A stretch of DNA of 64,000 nucleotides from JAQUPP01 sp041649955 (lineage in GTDB: Bacteria > Patescibacteriota > Patescibacteriia > UBA2591 > JAQUPP01): NCBI GenBank assembly GCA_041649955.1, contig JBAZMD010000001.1, positions 62,001-126,000 of the forward strand, written 5' to 3'. Shown here one piece after another: positions 1 through 7,822 of the stretch. The translations under genes were made by a program, and so were the position numbers. Positions within the stretch are counted from its first letter, which is position 1. Every line of letters begins with the position of its first letter. The notes beneath the pieces were generated by a model. The model saw nothing but the letters and a program-made list of their open reading frames with translations, searched no databases and was not told the origin of the DNA.

Positions 1-209
1 ATTCGCGGGCTTTTAGCGGAATCGGTTATAAAGAAATTATTTCTTATCTGCGAGGCGAGATAAGTCTTATTGAAGCTGCAGATTTAATTAAAAAAAACAC
101 CCGGCATTATGCCAAGCGTCAAATTACCTGGTTCAAACGGGATGAACGCATAAAATGGATAAAAAAAATCAATCAAGCTAAAATTTTGATTAAAAAATTT
201 CTAGCTTAA
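1..209 (+). CDS. miaA: tRNA dimethylallyltransferase MiaA, C-terminal fragment
   Basis: The open frame enters at base 3 and runs about 68 codons to a TAA at 207-209. The visible C-terminus has the MiaA hallmarks GIGYKEI, an R-G-E turn, and the block TRHYAKRQITWFKRD, which is the classic RRYAKRQ-TWF region. MiaA transfers a dimethylallyl group to A37 of tRNAs reading UNN codons. The 5' part is outside the window. The gene converges on gatB and their ends overlap by 9 bp (201-209). Confidence 0.93.
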   Translation, partial: SRAFSGIGYKEIISYLRGEISLIEAADLIKKNTRHYAKRQITWFKRDERIKWIKKINQAKILIKKFLA

Positions 210-1721
210 CTCTTTTTCAAATAATTCCTGGACCAACTTGGGATTTGCCTGCCCGTTGGTCTTTTTCATTACTTGCCCGATTAAATATTGTACAACCTGA
301 TGTTTCCCTTGTTTATATTTATCAACCGTGTCTTGATTATTTTTAATAACTTCCCGCACAATATCAATCAAATTATCTTCACTGTCAATTTGTTTAACGC
401 TTGGATGATCCATGATTTGGCTTAAGCTTTCATTTTTAACAAAAATTCTTTCCAATATCGTCTGCGCCAAAGTGCTTGAAATCTTTTTTTCATAAATCAA
501 AACAATAAATTCAACGAATTTTTCCAATGAAATATCTTTTTCGTTTTTCCCGTCCTTTTTAAGTAAGGGTAATAAACGATTAATCAGCCAATTGGCGGTT
601 ACTTTTGAAATTTGATGTTTAGATGTTTCCCAAATTTCCTCTTCTGTGCCGTCAATTATATCCGTGGAAACAATCCATTCTCTTAATTTAATCAATGCTT
701 CTTCGATAAAATCAACCAATCCTTTATTCTCAATTAAAATATTCGCATCAACAGAAGAAAAATTATACATTTGAATAAGACGTTTTTTGCGAGTTCCGGG
801 CAATTCAATAATATTTTTTTCCAATAGTTCCAAATCTATATCCTCTTTTTTAAGTTCGTTAAAATCAATTGATGGAAGGTCCGGTTCGGGAAAATAACGA
901 TAATCCTGAATATCTTCTTTACTTCTTTGAGAATAAGTATTTTTTTTCTTTTCATCCCAACCTCTGGTAGATGATATTTTTGGCTGTTTTTTTTCTTGCC
1001 AAAGTTTTGTTTGTCTTACTATTTCATATTCCAGGGCATCTTCCACCGCTTTAAACGAATTTAAATTTTTAATTTCCGTTTTTGGAAAATATTTTTTCTC
1101 TCCTTTCGGCCTTAAAGAAATATTGGCATCGCAGCGAAATTGCCCTTTTTCCATATCTGCTTCGGAAATATTCAAATATCTGGCGATTGTGCGGAGTTCT
1201 TGCAAAAATATTTTTGCTTCAAACGGCGATTTTAAACACGGTTCTGTCACTATTTCCATCAGCGGTACGCCGGCTCGATTAAAATCAAGCGAACTCCATT
1301 GATCATCGGAAGAATGTATTAATTTAGCCGTATCTTCTTCGAGATGAATTCTTTCTAAAGATATTTTTCTAACGCCGTCTGCGCTGTCAATTTCCACGCA
1401 TCCGCCTTTAATAAAAGGCAAACTGTATTGGCTGATTTGATAACCCTTTGGCAAATCGGGATAAAAATAATTTTTTCTGTCAAACCAAGAAATTAAATTT
1501 ATTTTTCCTTTTAACGCCAATCCTAAAATCAAAATATTTTTCAAAGCTTCTTTATTGAATATAGGCAATACACCGGGCTGGCCCAGACAAATCGGGCAAA
1601 TCTGAACATTCGGTTCGGTTAATTTAGTATTATTAGAACAAGAGCAAAAAAGCTTGCTTTGAGTTTTAATTTCCAAATGAATTTCCAAACCAATTATTGT
1701 TTCTAATTCTAATTTTTTCAT
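201..1721 (-). CDS. gatB: Asp-tRNA(Asn)/Glu-tRNA(Gln) amidotransferase subunit B
   Basis: 506 aa, normal length for GatB. The N-terminus carries the family signature GLEIHLEIKTQSKLFCSCSN, and a CxC...CPICLGQPG zinc-binding pattern lies within the first 50 residues. The middle has FDRKNYFYPDLPKGYQISQY, and the C-terminus is the helical GatB/YqeY tRNA-binding tail. GatB supplies the kinase/amidotransfer site that converts Glu-tRNA(Gln) or Asp-tRNA(Asn) to the amide. gatA and gatC are not in the window. It starts 14 bp after the sugar-transferase gene, so it is probably cotranscribed with it, and its stop lies inside the end of miaA on the other strand. Confidence 0.97.
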   Translation of the reverse strand: MKKLELETIIGLEIHLEIKTQSKLFCSCSNNTKLTEPNVQICPICLGQPGVLPIFNKEALKNILILGLALKGKINLISWFDRKNYFYPDLPKGYQISQYSLPFIKGGCVEIDSADGVRKISLERIHLEEDTAKLIHSSDDQWSSLDFNRAGVPLMEIVTEPCLKSPFEAKIFLQELRTIARYLNISEADMEKGQFRCDANISLRPKGEKKYFPKTEIKNLNSFKAVEDALEYEIVRQTKLWQEKKQPKISSTRGWDEKKKNTYSQRSKEDIQDYRYFPEPDLPSIDFNELKKEDIDLELLEKNIIELPGTRKKRLIQMYNFSSVDANILIENKGLVDFIEEALIKLREWIVSTDIIDGTEEEIWETSKHQISKVTANWLINRLLPLLKKDGKNEKDISLEKFVEFIVLIYEKKISSTLAQTILERIFVKNESLSQIMDHPSVKQIDSEDNLIDIVREVIKNNQDTVDKYKQGKHQVVQYLIGQVMKKTNGQANPKLVQELFEKELS

Positions 1722-1735
1722 TTTTTATTAAATTA

Positions 1736-3112
1736 TTAAGCGGCGTCTCGAGCGCTTAAAACTATAGGAATTGTTTTTAATAAAATCTGCAAATCTAAAC
1801 TTAGAGACCAATTTTCAATATAATAAATATCCAATTCTGCTTCTTCTTCAAATGACAAAGCGGAACGGCCGGAAATTTGAGCAAAGCCGGTAATGCCCGG
1901 TTTTAAAATCAATAATTGCTTATGGTGTTTTTGATAATTTTCCACTTCTTCCGGTTCATGCGGCCGAGGTCCCACCAAGCTCATTTCTCCTCTTAAAACA
2001 TTGAAAAGCTGGGGTAATTCGTCAATAGAATAACGGCGAATGAATTTACCAATCTTGGTAATGCGCGGATCATTTTTCATTTTGAAAAGCGGTCCGGTGC
2101 GTTCATTATATTTCATTAAATCTTTTTTTAAAAACTCCGCGTTATCAACCATTGAACGAAACTTATAAAGTTTGAATTCTTTTCCGCGTCCTCCCACTCT
2201 TTTTAATTTTACAAAAACAGGTCCTTTTGAACTTAATTTAATCAATATCGCGATAATCAAAAAAAACGGCGAAAGGATAATCAAACTGAAACTTGATAAA
2301 ATTATATCAATAAATCTTTTTATTACTCTGCCCCATCCTTCAAGCGCGGTTCTTTTAATGGAAATAATCGGCAGTCCGCAAAATGTTTCAGTTCTTATAT
2401 TACTGAACAATGTCCCAAAAACATTGGGTATATATTTAAGCGTAATTTGATGTTCATTGCAAAAATCAATTAATTTTAATGCTTGATCTTGTTCAAGATT
2501 AGGATCTGCCTGAATAATTTGAGTAATATTACTGGCTTGATTTTTCCATTTTATCAAAAGCTCATCAATTGTTAACGGGTTATCTAGAATTTTATAACCC
2601 AAGCCTGAATTATTTTTAATATTTTGCGTTATTTCTTCGGCAATTTTTCCTTTTCCAAAAACTAAAATCGGCTCCAATCCTTTACCGCGCCGATAAGAAA
2701 ACAATTGTACGAGATGAACTGAAATTCTGCCCAAACTGACGAAAATGATCGCCATAATCCAACAGGCCAAAATAATGAAGCGGGAAGAAAAATAAATGCC
2801 ATTAAAAAATATAAAAAGAACGATCAACATTATCCCAACCGTGGAAGCCAAAAAAATCTTGCCAAATTCTTGAGAAAAGTGCCGTCTTTCGCCCAAGGCA
2901 TACAATCCGGTTAAAGCAAAAACTCCCAGCCAAATTAGGGCGACAAAAATAATGGTAATAAAAAATCTGCCAAACGGTATTTCGTAGATTACCGGCCTTA
3001 ATTCAGTTAAGGCGGCAAATCTTAAATAATAAACAAAAATACCCGATAAAATCAACATTAGATAATCAACCGGCAGCAAAATTGTAGAAAATATGAGGTC
3101 TGATTTTTTCAT
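1736..3112 (-). CDS. undecaprenyl-phosphate sugar phosphotransferase (exopolysaccharide initiating enzyme)
   Basis: 458 aa. Four to five hydrophobic segments fill roughly residues 10-125, followed by a CoA-binding-like region near residues 145-240, another membrane segment (about 270-300) and the bacterial sugar transferase domain. That domain shows GPVFVKLKRVG, YKFRSM, DELPQLFNVLRGEMSLVGPRP and KPGITGFAQISGR. Enzymes of this WcaJ/WbaP type place the first sugar phosphate on the lipid carrier for surface polysaccharide. The exact sugar cannot be told from sequence. It shares a transcript with gatB, and its promoter lies in the rnpB terminator. Confidence 0.93.
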   Translation of the reverse strand: MKKSDLIFSTILLPVDYLMLILSGIFVYYLRFAALTELRPVIYEIPFGRFFITIIFVALIWLGVFALTGLYALGERRHFSQEFGKIFLASTVGIMLIVLFIFFNGIYFSSRFIILACWIMAIIFVSLGRISVHLVQLFSYRRGKGLEPILVFGKGKIAEEITQNIKNNSGLGYKILDNPLTIDELLIKWKNQASNITQIIQADPNLEQDQALKLIDFCNEHQITLKYIPNVFGTLFSNIRTETFCGLPIISIKRTALEGWGRVIKRFIDIILSSFSLIILSPFFLIIAILIKLSSKGPVFVKLKRVGGRGKEFKLYKFRSMVDNAEFLKKDLMKYNERTGPLFKMKNDPRITKIGKFIRRYSIDELPQLFNVLRGEMSLVGPRPHEPEEVENYQKHHKQLLILKPGITGFAQISGRSALSFEEEAELDIYYIENWSLSLDLQILLKTIPIVLSARDAA

Positions 3113-3126
3113 AAGAATACAGTATT

Positions 3127-3155
3127 AGTATATCAAAAAAATAAAAAATGGGCAA
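3127..3155 (-). promoter_or_regulatory. promoter of the sugar transferase-gatB unit
   Basis: On the minus strand, TTGCCC, 17 bp, TATACT with a TGA just before the -10. The -35 lies inside the stem of the rnpB terminator, so terminator and promoter overlap. The start codon is about 14 nt past the -10, so the leader is very short. Confidence 0.55.
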
Positions 3156-3170
3156 GAATACCCATTTTTT
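3147..3170 (-). terminator. rnpB terminator
   Basis: The minus strand reads ATGGGTATTCTTGCCCAT followed by a T-run, five bases past the RNase P RNA 3' end. This is a short intrinsic terminator. Confidence 0.75.
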
Positions 3171-3174
3171 TATT

Positions 3175-3660
3175 GTAGACCTATAAGCCGAATTCTGTAT
3201 TCATCTACTTTGTAGATGATACGAATTTATACGAATCTGGCTATCCCTCAATAGCGGATAGCTCACTAATCTTTACGAATATTATTCGTATGATTCGTGA
3301 GATTTGACACTGTCAAACCAAAATTCGTAATTATTCGTAATCTGCGAAGCAGATAAACGATAATTATTTATCTGGACCCTGATTTGCATCAAGGTTCTGG
3401 CGACCTACCTTGCCTTGTGCAAAGCACAAAGCCTTTGGTCTTTCACCCAGGTAAGGATTTAGCCGTTTCACTCCCAAAATTACTTTTGGGATTCTTCCGA
3501 ATAAATCCGGAAGCCTCAACCCTTTCGGATTGCGGCGTCACTGCTCGCACCTCTCATATTACTATGGACGGGCGTTACCCGCTACCCTGCTCCCTGACTA
3601 AAGCCAGGGAAGTGTTCGGACTTTCCTCCCCACCGAAGCGAGGCAATTATCCGGTCTACT
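3175..3660 (-). ncRNA. rnpB: RNase P RNA with an expanded 3' region
   Basis: The minus strand contains the P4 5' half GAGGAAAGTCCGAACA, the conserved GGTAACGCC-like core, the GAAACGGCTAA block, and the 3' signature ACAGAATTCGGCTTATAGG. P1 is formed by GTAGACC at the 5' end and GGTCTAC at the 3' end. A putative P2 pairs 3646-3652 with 3359-3365. The 5' end fits a TSS from the promoter at 3666-3694. Length is about 486 nt, longer than typical (about 350-400), because of roughly 160 nt of hairpin-rich sequence at 3198-3357, between P2 and the 3' half of P4. Confidence 0.96.
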
Positions 3661-3665
3661 ATTAG

Positions 3666-3694
3666 ATAATAGCAGAAAATTTCGTTTTTGTCAA
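3666..3694 (-). promoter_or_regulatory. rnpB promoter
   Basis: TTGACA, 17-bp spacer ending in TGC, TATTAT. The -10 ends six bases before the predicted RNA 5' end, which anchors the recurring promoter pattern of this window to a real transcript. Confidence 0.88.
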
Positions 3695-3696
3695 TA

Positions 3697-4101
3697 TCAA
3701 AGAGTATTTTTGTCAATAATTCCATTAACCAATTTATCAGCTTCCTCATTTTTTTCGCGCGGAATGTGATAAAAATTCACTTTTTCAAAAGATTGCGAGA
3801 GATTCCAAACCTTAACAAACAAAACGCTTAATTCTTTATTTTTTATTTTCCATTTTTGATTCATTTGTTCAACCACCAACAAGCTGTCCAAATAACAATC
3901 CACTTCACTGGCTTTTATTTTTTTAGCTAATTCCAAACCTAAAACCAAGGCTTGATATTCAGCCTGATTATTAGTTGCTTTGCCTAAAAATTGGGCGAAT
4001 TTTTTTATAACTTTTTTATCAGTATCATAAATTAATCCTGCCGCGCCGGCCGGACCGGGATTACCTCTCGCGCCTCCATCTGTATATAATATAAGTTTCA
4101 T
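3697..4101 (-). CDS. ribonuclease HI family protein
   Basis: 134 aa, a compact RNase H fold. The acidic active-site positions are visible: the Asp in YTDGGARGNPGPAG, the Glu in NNQAEYQAL, the Asp in CYLDSLLVVEQM and the terminal Asp in REKNEEADKLVN. It would hydrolyse the RNA strand of RNA:DNA hybrids. It lies 11 bp after recJ and is probably cotranscribed with it. It is shorter than E. coli RnhA and lacks the basic handle region, as in many RnhA-like proteins. Its end abuts the rnpB promoter. Confidence 0.9.
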   Translation of the reverse strand: MKLILYTDGGARGNPGPAGAAGLIYDTDKKVIKKFAQFLGKATNNQAEYQALVLGLELAKKIKASEVDCYLDSLLVVEQMNQKWKIKNKELSVLFVKVWNLSQSFEKVNFYHIPREKNEEADKLVNGIIDKNTL

Positions 4102-4112
4102 ATAATATAAAT

Positions 4113-5837
4113 TTAATTATTTTTTCTTATATCAACAATTTTCATTTGCAATTCTTGCTGGCCATTCCACTGATTGACGCTCAATTGAAATACCGCGTCT
4201 ATTTTATCACCGATTTTCAATTCAGTAATTTTTTGATTGCCGTTAAAATAAATCATTTTTCTCTTCTCAATAATTAATCTGGAATGCTGGCTGGTCTTGC
4301 CGACTGATTCAATATTGTCTAGTTTAACATTAGAAACCAAGAAATTGGGGCAATTATTATTCTGACCGAACGGTTCAAGTTTTTTTAATTCGTCATACAA
4401 ACTCCAATCAACTTCGGACAAGCTAACTTCCGCGTCAATTAAAAGTTTTGGACACATATCTTCGTCTTTTAATTCATTATTCGCCAATTGAATCAATTCT
4501 TTGATAAAAATTTCCAAATTATTTTTATCTTTCAATGTAAAACCGCAGGCTTTTGCGTGGCCGCCGTAATGAGAAAAATAATGATGAAATTTTTCCAAAA
4601 CCTTAGCCAAATCAAAACCTTGAATAGATCTGCCCCGGCCATGTATGGATGTTTCTTCTTTGCGAATTGAGAGGGCTATTACCGGCCTAAAATATTTATC
4701 CATTAAGCCTCCGGCGATTATTCCCAAAAGACCGGCCGGCCAATCTTCGCCGCAAGCAATAATTATTTTATCTTTAATTTCCTCGCCGATTGATTTTCTG
4801 ATATCTTTCACAATTTTATCCACTGTATTTTGCCGTTTTGTATTTAAAGAATTTAAATGTATAGCCAAATCATTGATTTTTTCTTGATCTGTTTCCAAAA
4901 GTAACTGCAAAGCATCTTTGGCATGGCTGACTCTTCCGGCCGCGTTAATTCTGGGACCGATTTGAAAATTAATACTCCATGTGTCCAACGCACCCAAGGT
5001 CAAACCTGCCTGAGTGATTAAAGCTTTCAAACCTATATTGGAAGTTTTATTTAAAACAACCAATCCATATTTAACCAAGGTTCTATTCTCGCCCAAAAGC
5101 GGCATAACATCTGTAATAGTGCCGATAGCCACCAAATCAAGTATCCATTTTTCAAAAGATTCTTTATTTGGAATCAAGCATCTTTCATCTTTCAATAAAG
5201 CTTGAATCAATTTAAAGGCAACTCCCACGCCGGCCAAAAAACGAAACGGATATTTTTCGCGCGGCAATTGAGGATTAATAATGGCATAAGCTTGAGGCAA
5301 TTCTTGAGTGGTGGGATGATGATCAGTAATAATAATATCCATCTTTGCCTGATTTATTTGCTCCACCTCTTCTTTATTCGTAATACCGCAATCGCAAGTA
5401 ACAATCAAATTAATTCCCTCTTCAATGAATTTTTCAATCGCTTTTTTATGCAAACTGTATCCTTCTTTTTCGCGATCCGGTATGTACACTTTTAAAAATT
5501 CCGCTCCCAATTTCGTAAAAGCATTAAATAAAACCGCCGAAGACGTGACTCCGTCAGCATCAAAATCTCCGTAAATTAAAATTTTTTCTTTTTTTTCAAT
5601 GGCCTGATAAATTCTGTCCACCGCTTTGGCCATATCTTGAAAAATAAAAGGGTCGTGCAAATCTTGGGAATAATCTGGCAAAAGAAATTCATCAATCACT
5701 TCTTGGGTTTTAAGTCCGCGGCTGTAAAACAATTGCAAAATCACCGGATGGATTTCCGGAAATTTATCTTTAAAATCATCTGGCATTTTTTGGGATAGCT
5801 CCCATTTTTTATTGTTCACCCCACTAGAAATTACCAT
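4113..5837 (-). CDS. recJ: single-stranded-DNA-specific exonuclease RecJ
   Basis: 574 aa, normal RecJ length. DHH-family motifs are clear: YGDFDADGVTSSAVL near residues 85-100, the aspartates around VTCDCGIT, and TDHHPT. The DHHA1 half has NAAGRVSHAKDAL and the GGHAKACGFTL glycine/histidine motif, followed by the C-terminal OB-like region. It is a 5'-3' ssDNA exonuclease of recombination and mismatch repair. It lies between the DUF5654 gene (59-bp gap) and the RNase H gene. Confidence 0.96.
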   Translation of the reverse strand: MVISSGVNNKKWELSQKMPDDFKDKFPEIHPVILQLFYSRGLKTQEVIDEFLLPDYSQDLHDPFIFQDMAKAVDRIYQAIEKKEKILIYGDFDADGVTSSAVLFNAFTKLGAEFLKVYIPDREKEGYSLHKKAIEKFIEEGINLIVTCDCGITNKEEVEQINQAKMDIIITDHHPTTQELPQAYAIINPQLPREKYPFRFLAGVGVAFKLIQALLKDERCLIPNKESFEKWILDLVAIGTITDVMPLLGENRTLVKYGLVVLNKTSNIGLKALITQAGLTLGALDTWSINFQIGPRINAAGRVSHAKDALQLLLETDQEKINDLAIHLNSLNTKRQNTVDKIVKDIRKSIGEEIKDKIIIACGEDWPAGLLGIIAGGLMDKYFRPVIALSIRKEETSIHGRGRSIQGFDLAKVLEKFHHYFSHYGGHAKACGFTLKDKNNLEIFIKELIQLANNELKDEDMCPKLLIDAEVSLSEVDWSLYDELKKLEPFGQNNNCPNFLVSNVKLDNIESVGKTSQHSRLIIEKRKMIYFNGNQKITELKIGDKIDAVFQLSVNQWNGQQELQMKIVDIRKNN

Positions 5838-5896
5838 AAATTTATTTCATAAATAACCCGCTAAATAACTTGCTAATACAAAAATTTCTAACGGGG

Positions 5897-6169
5897 TTAA
5901 TTTTTCTTTTCTTCCTCGCTAATCGCCTCTTTAAGCTTGCTTATAACATTACCCAGTTTCACGGTAATAATAACGATAATCAAGGTAATAATAACGGCAT
6001 AAATAAATTTTCCCAAGAGCATATTCGGTTTGGGAAAAATTGTGGCGAAAAAATCTTGAATTACCTCATTCCAGGCCAAGGCCGCCACCAAACCGAATCC
6101 GGCCGTAATTAAAGAAGATAATTTTTCTAAAATTTCCAACTTGAGTGATTTTTGATTTTGTTTAGACAT
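5897..6169 (-). CDS. DUF5654 family small membrane protein
   Basis: 90 aa. A short charged N-terminus is followed by LEILEKLSSLITAGFGLVAA and LAWNEVIQDFF, a pattern recognised as DUF5654, then one strongly hydrophobic segment (about residues 52-72) and a charged C-terminal coil. There is one sure membrane helix and possibly a second amphipathic one. The function is unknown; the family is common in Patescibacteria and some archaea. Its start overlaps the 3' end of alr by 8 bp, indicating translational coupling. Confidence 0.8.
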   Translation of the reverse strand: MSKQNQKSLKLEILEKLSSLITAGFGLVAALAWNEVIQDFFATIFPKPNMLLGKFIYAVIITLIIVIITVKLGNVISKLKEAISEEEKKN

Positions 6170-7277
6170 ATTTTCTCGAAATTAATGAATTAATTCTGCA
6201 AACTGTTTCGTAATTAATAGTGCCTATTTTCTTGGCCAAATCATCAACTGTAATTTCATTTTTATTTTGTCTGCCGATTAAAACCACTTCTTCACCTTCT
6301 TTGATATCCGGTATTTTACTGACATCAACCATTGTTAAATTCATGCAGATTCTTCCGCGAATCGGGCAATATTTGCCGCGAATTAAAACTTGGCCGCAGT
6401 TTGAAAGATGGCGATCATAACCGTCAAAATAACCGATTGGCAGAACAGCCAATTTTGTCGCCTTGTCTGTTTGATAAGTTCTGTCATATCCGACAAAAGT
6501 TCCGGCCGGCACATTTTTAATTTGAATAATTTTTGTTTTCCACGATAAAGCCGGCTCAAGTTTGATTTTTTTCTTTTTAGCCGATAATTCAGTATTGTTT
6601 GAAGGATAAAGGCCGTACATGCCAAGACCGACTCTGACTAAATTAAAAAATGTTTTTGAATTATTCATTGTTGAAGCCGAACAACCGCTGTGAACCAAAG
6701 GTATTTTGATGCCGAAAAATCGCAACAGAGATAATATTTTTTGAAATTTTTCAGTTTGTTGATTGGTATAAGATTGGTCTTTTGATTCCGATTCGGCATA
6801 ATGAGTAAAAATTCCGACAATATTCAAGTTCGGCAAATTCTTAACATTTTTTATAAAATTAACCGCTTCTTCGGTGGAGACACCTATTCTTGTCGCGCCA
6901 GTGTCAATTTTAATGTGGATGTTAACTTGCTTTTTAGAAAGATTGGATAAAAACTTTGCCTGCTCAAAAGTATAAACCGGAAAATCTATATTTTGTTTAA
7001 TCGCCTCTTTCACTTGATCTGTCATTTCCCAATAAGATAAAATAAAAATCGGGGCTTTGATTTTCGCCCGCCTAAGCATCAGTGCTTCGTCTAAATTAAC
7101 CACGCCCAGCCAATTAGCCCCTGATTTTAAGGCAATTTTGGCTATTTCAACCATTCCATGGCCGTAAGCATTGCTTTTAACCACAGCCATTAATTTCACT
7201 TTTGGGCCGATAATTTTTCTGAATTGGCCGAGATTATGTTTAATTGCCTGTTTTTTAATTTCAATCCAAGTGAACAT
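6162..7277 (-). CDS. alr: alanine racemase
   Basis: 371 aa, a full-length PLP-dependent fold-III racemase. The PLP lysine is Lys34 in AVVKSNAYGHG. The catalytic tyrosine region is VGYDRTYQT, and the C-terminal beta domain has GRICMNLTMVDV and IGRQ. It makes D-Ala for peptidoglycan, consistent with the cell-wall operon further along. It is the first gene of an alr-DUF5654-(recJ-RNase H) run. Upstream is a copy of a 116-bp dispersed repeat; I see no convincing -35/-10 of the common type for it. Confidence 0.96.
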   Translation of the reverse strand: MFTWIEIKKQAIKHNLGQFRKIIGPKVKLMAVVKSNAYGHGMVEIAKIALKSGANWLGVVNLDEALMLRRAKIKAPIFILSYWEMTDQVKEAIKQNIDFPVYTFEQAKFLSNLSKKQVNIHIKIDTGATRIGVSTEEAVNFIKNVKNLPNLNIVGIFTHYAESESKDQSYTNQQTEKFQKILSLLRFFGIKIPLVHSGCSASTMNNSKTFFNLVRVGLGMYGLYPSNNTELSAKKKKIKLEPALSWKTKIIQIKNVPAGTFVGYDRTYQTDKATKLAVLPIGYFDGYDRHLSNCGQVLIRGKYCPIRGRICMNLTMVDVSKIPDIKEGEEVVLIGRQNKNEITVDDLAKKIGTINYETVCRINSLISRKYV

Positions 7278-7340
7278 ACCAAATTTGTCGAAATTTATGA
7301 GTTAAGAAGTAGCGAAATAAATTTCGCTACAAATTTGAGT

Positions 7341-7457
7341 ACCCCGTCTCCAAACCTGTCAACAAAATAAATATTGTTAATGTAAATAAGCCGCAGGCGT
7401 TACCGTGAGTTAAATTCACGATTATCTCAAAATTTTATTCGGGTTTGGGGCGTGGGT
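7341..7457. repeat. dispersed repeat family R1, copy 1
   Basis: 117 bp with inverted ends (ACCCCGTCTCCAAACC against GGTTTGGGGCGTGGGT) and a central AAGCCGCAGGCGTTACC block. It aligns without large gaps to 44159-44274 and 46618-46732. Similarity extends some 30 bp left of the left arm (CGCTACAA). It lies between the divergent alr and the 58-aa gene, 33 bp upstream of the latter's -35. Confidence 0.85.
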
Positions 7458-7490
7458 TAACGTGTCTATATTTTATCAGAAATAAACGAT

Positions 7491-7518
7491 TTGACAAGTA
7501 TAAAATTTTTGCTATAAT
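7491..7518 (+). promoter_or_regulatory. promoter of the 58-aa peptide gene
   Basis: TTGACA, 16-bp spacer ending GC, TATAAT. The transcript would start about 20 nt before a strong Shine-Dalgarno sequence. Confidence 0.85.
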
Positions 7519-7543
7519 AAATTTGAAATAAAGGAGGTGAAAA

Positions 7544-7720
7544 ATGATAGGCGGTATAATTCTTGTGGTAATTGGTTTTATATTATTTGAAGTTAGTTTT
7601 AGTTGGGATTTAAAAAATCTTGGTTCATTAAATCTCAATTTAATACAAGATTACGGGCCTCCAATAACAATAATATGCGCAGGCGCCATGATCTTAATAG
7701 GAATAAATAAAATCTTCTAA
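7544..7720 (+). CDS. 58-aa small membrane protein, function unknown
   Basis: ATG at 7544 is preceded at ideal distance by AAAGGAGGTGA and by a consensus promoter, and a terminator follows 20 bp after the stop, so this is a complete monocistronic unit. The product begins MIGGIILVVIGFILFEVSFS and ends ITIICAGAMILIGINKIF: two hydrophobic helices joined by a polar loop of about 20 residues (SWDLKNLGSLNLNLIQDYGP). I do not recognise a family. A small-membrane-protein or stress-peptide role is only a guess. Confidence 0.72.
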   Translation: MIGGIILVVIGFILFEVSFSWDLKNLGSLNLNLIQDYGPPITIICAGAMILIGINKIF

Positions 7721-7740
7721 AACTTTACCACTAAAATACA

Positions 7741-7778
7741 AAATAAGCATCCATTTAATATCGGGTGCTTATTTTTTT
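7741..7778 (+). terminator. terminator of the 58-aa gene
   Basis: AAATAAGCATCC and GGGTGCTTATTT form the stem, followed by a run of T (7771-7778). Confidence 0.8.
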
Positions 7779-7780
7779 AT

Positions 7781-7810
7781 CCCGCACCTTCCTAATAAAA
7801 AAGATGCGGG
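7781..7810 (-). terminator. possible hairpin at the serS 3' end
   Basis: CCCGCACCTT and AAGATGCGGG form a stem just beyond the serS stop. The flanking T-run is imperfect on either strand, so termination is plausible, not certain. Confidence 0.4.
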
Positions 7811-7822
7811 ATTTATTCTATT

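Noticed and set aside
3384..3665. 93-codon open frame on the + strand
   Set aside because: It lies antisense to conserved RNase P RNA, with no ribosome-binding site; the constraint comes from the RNA.
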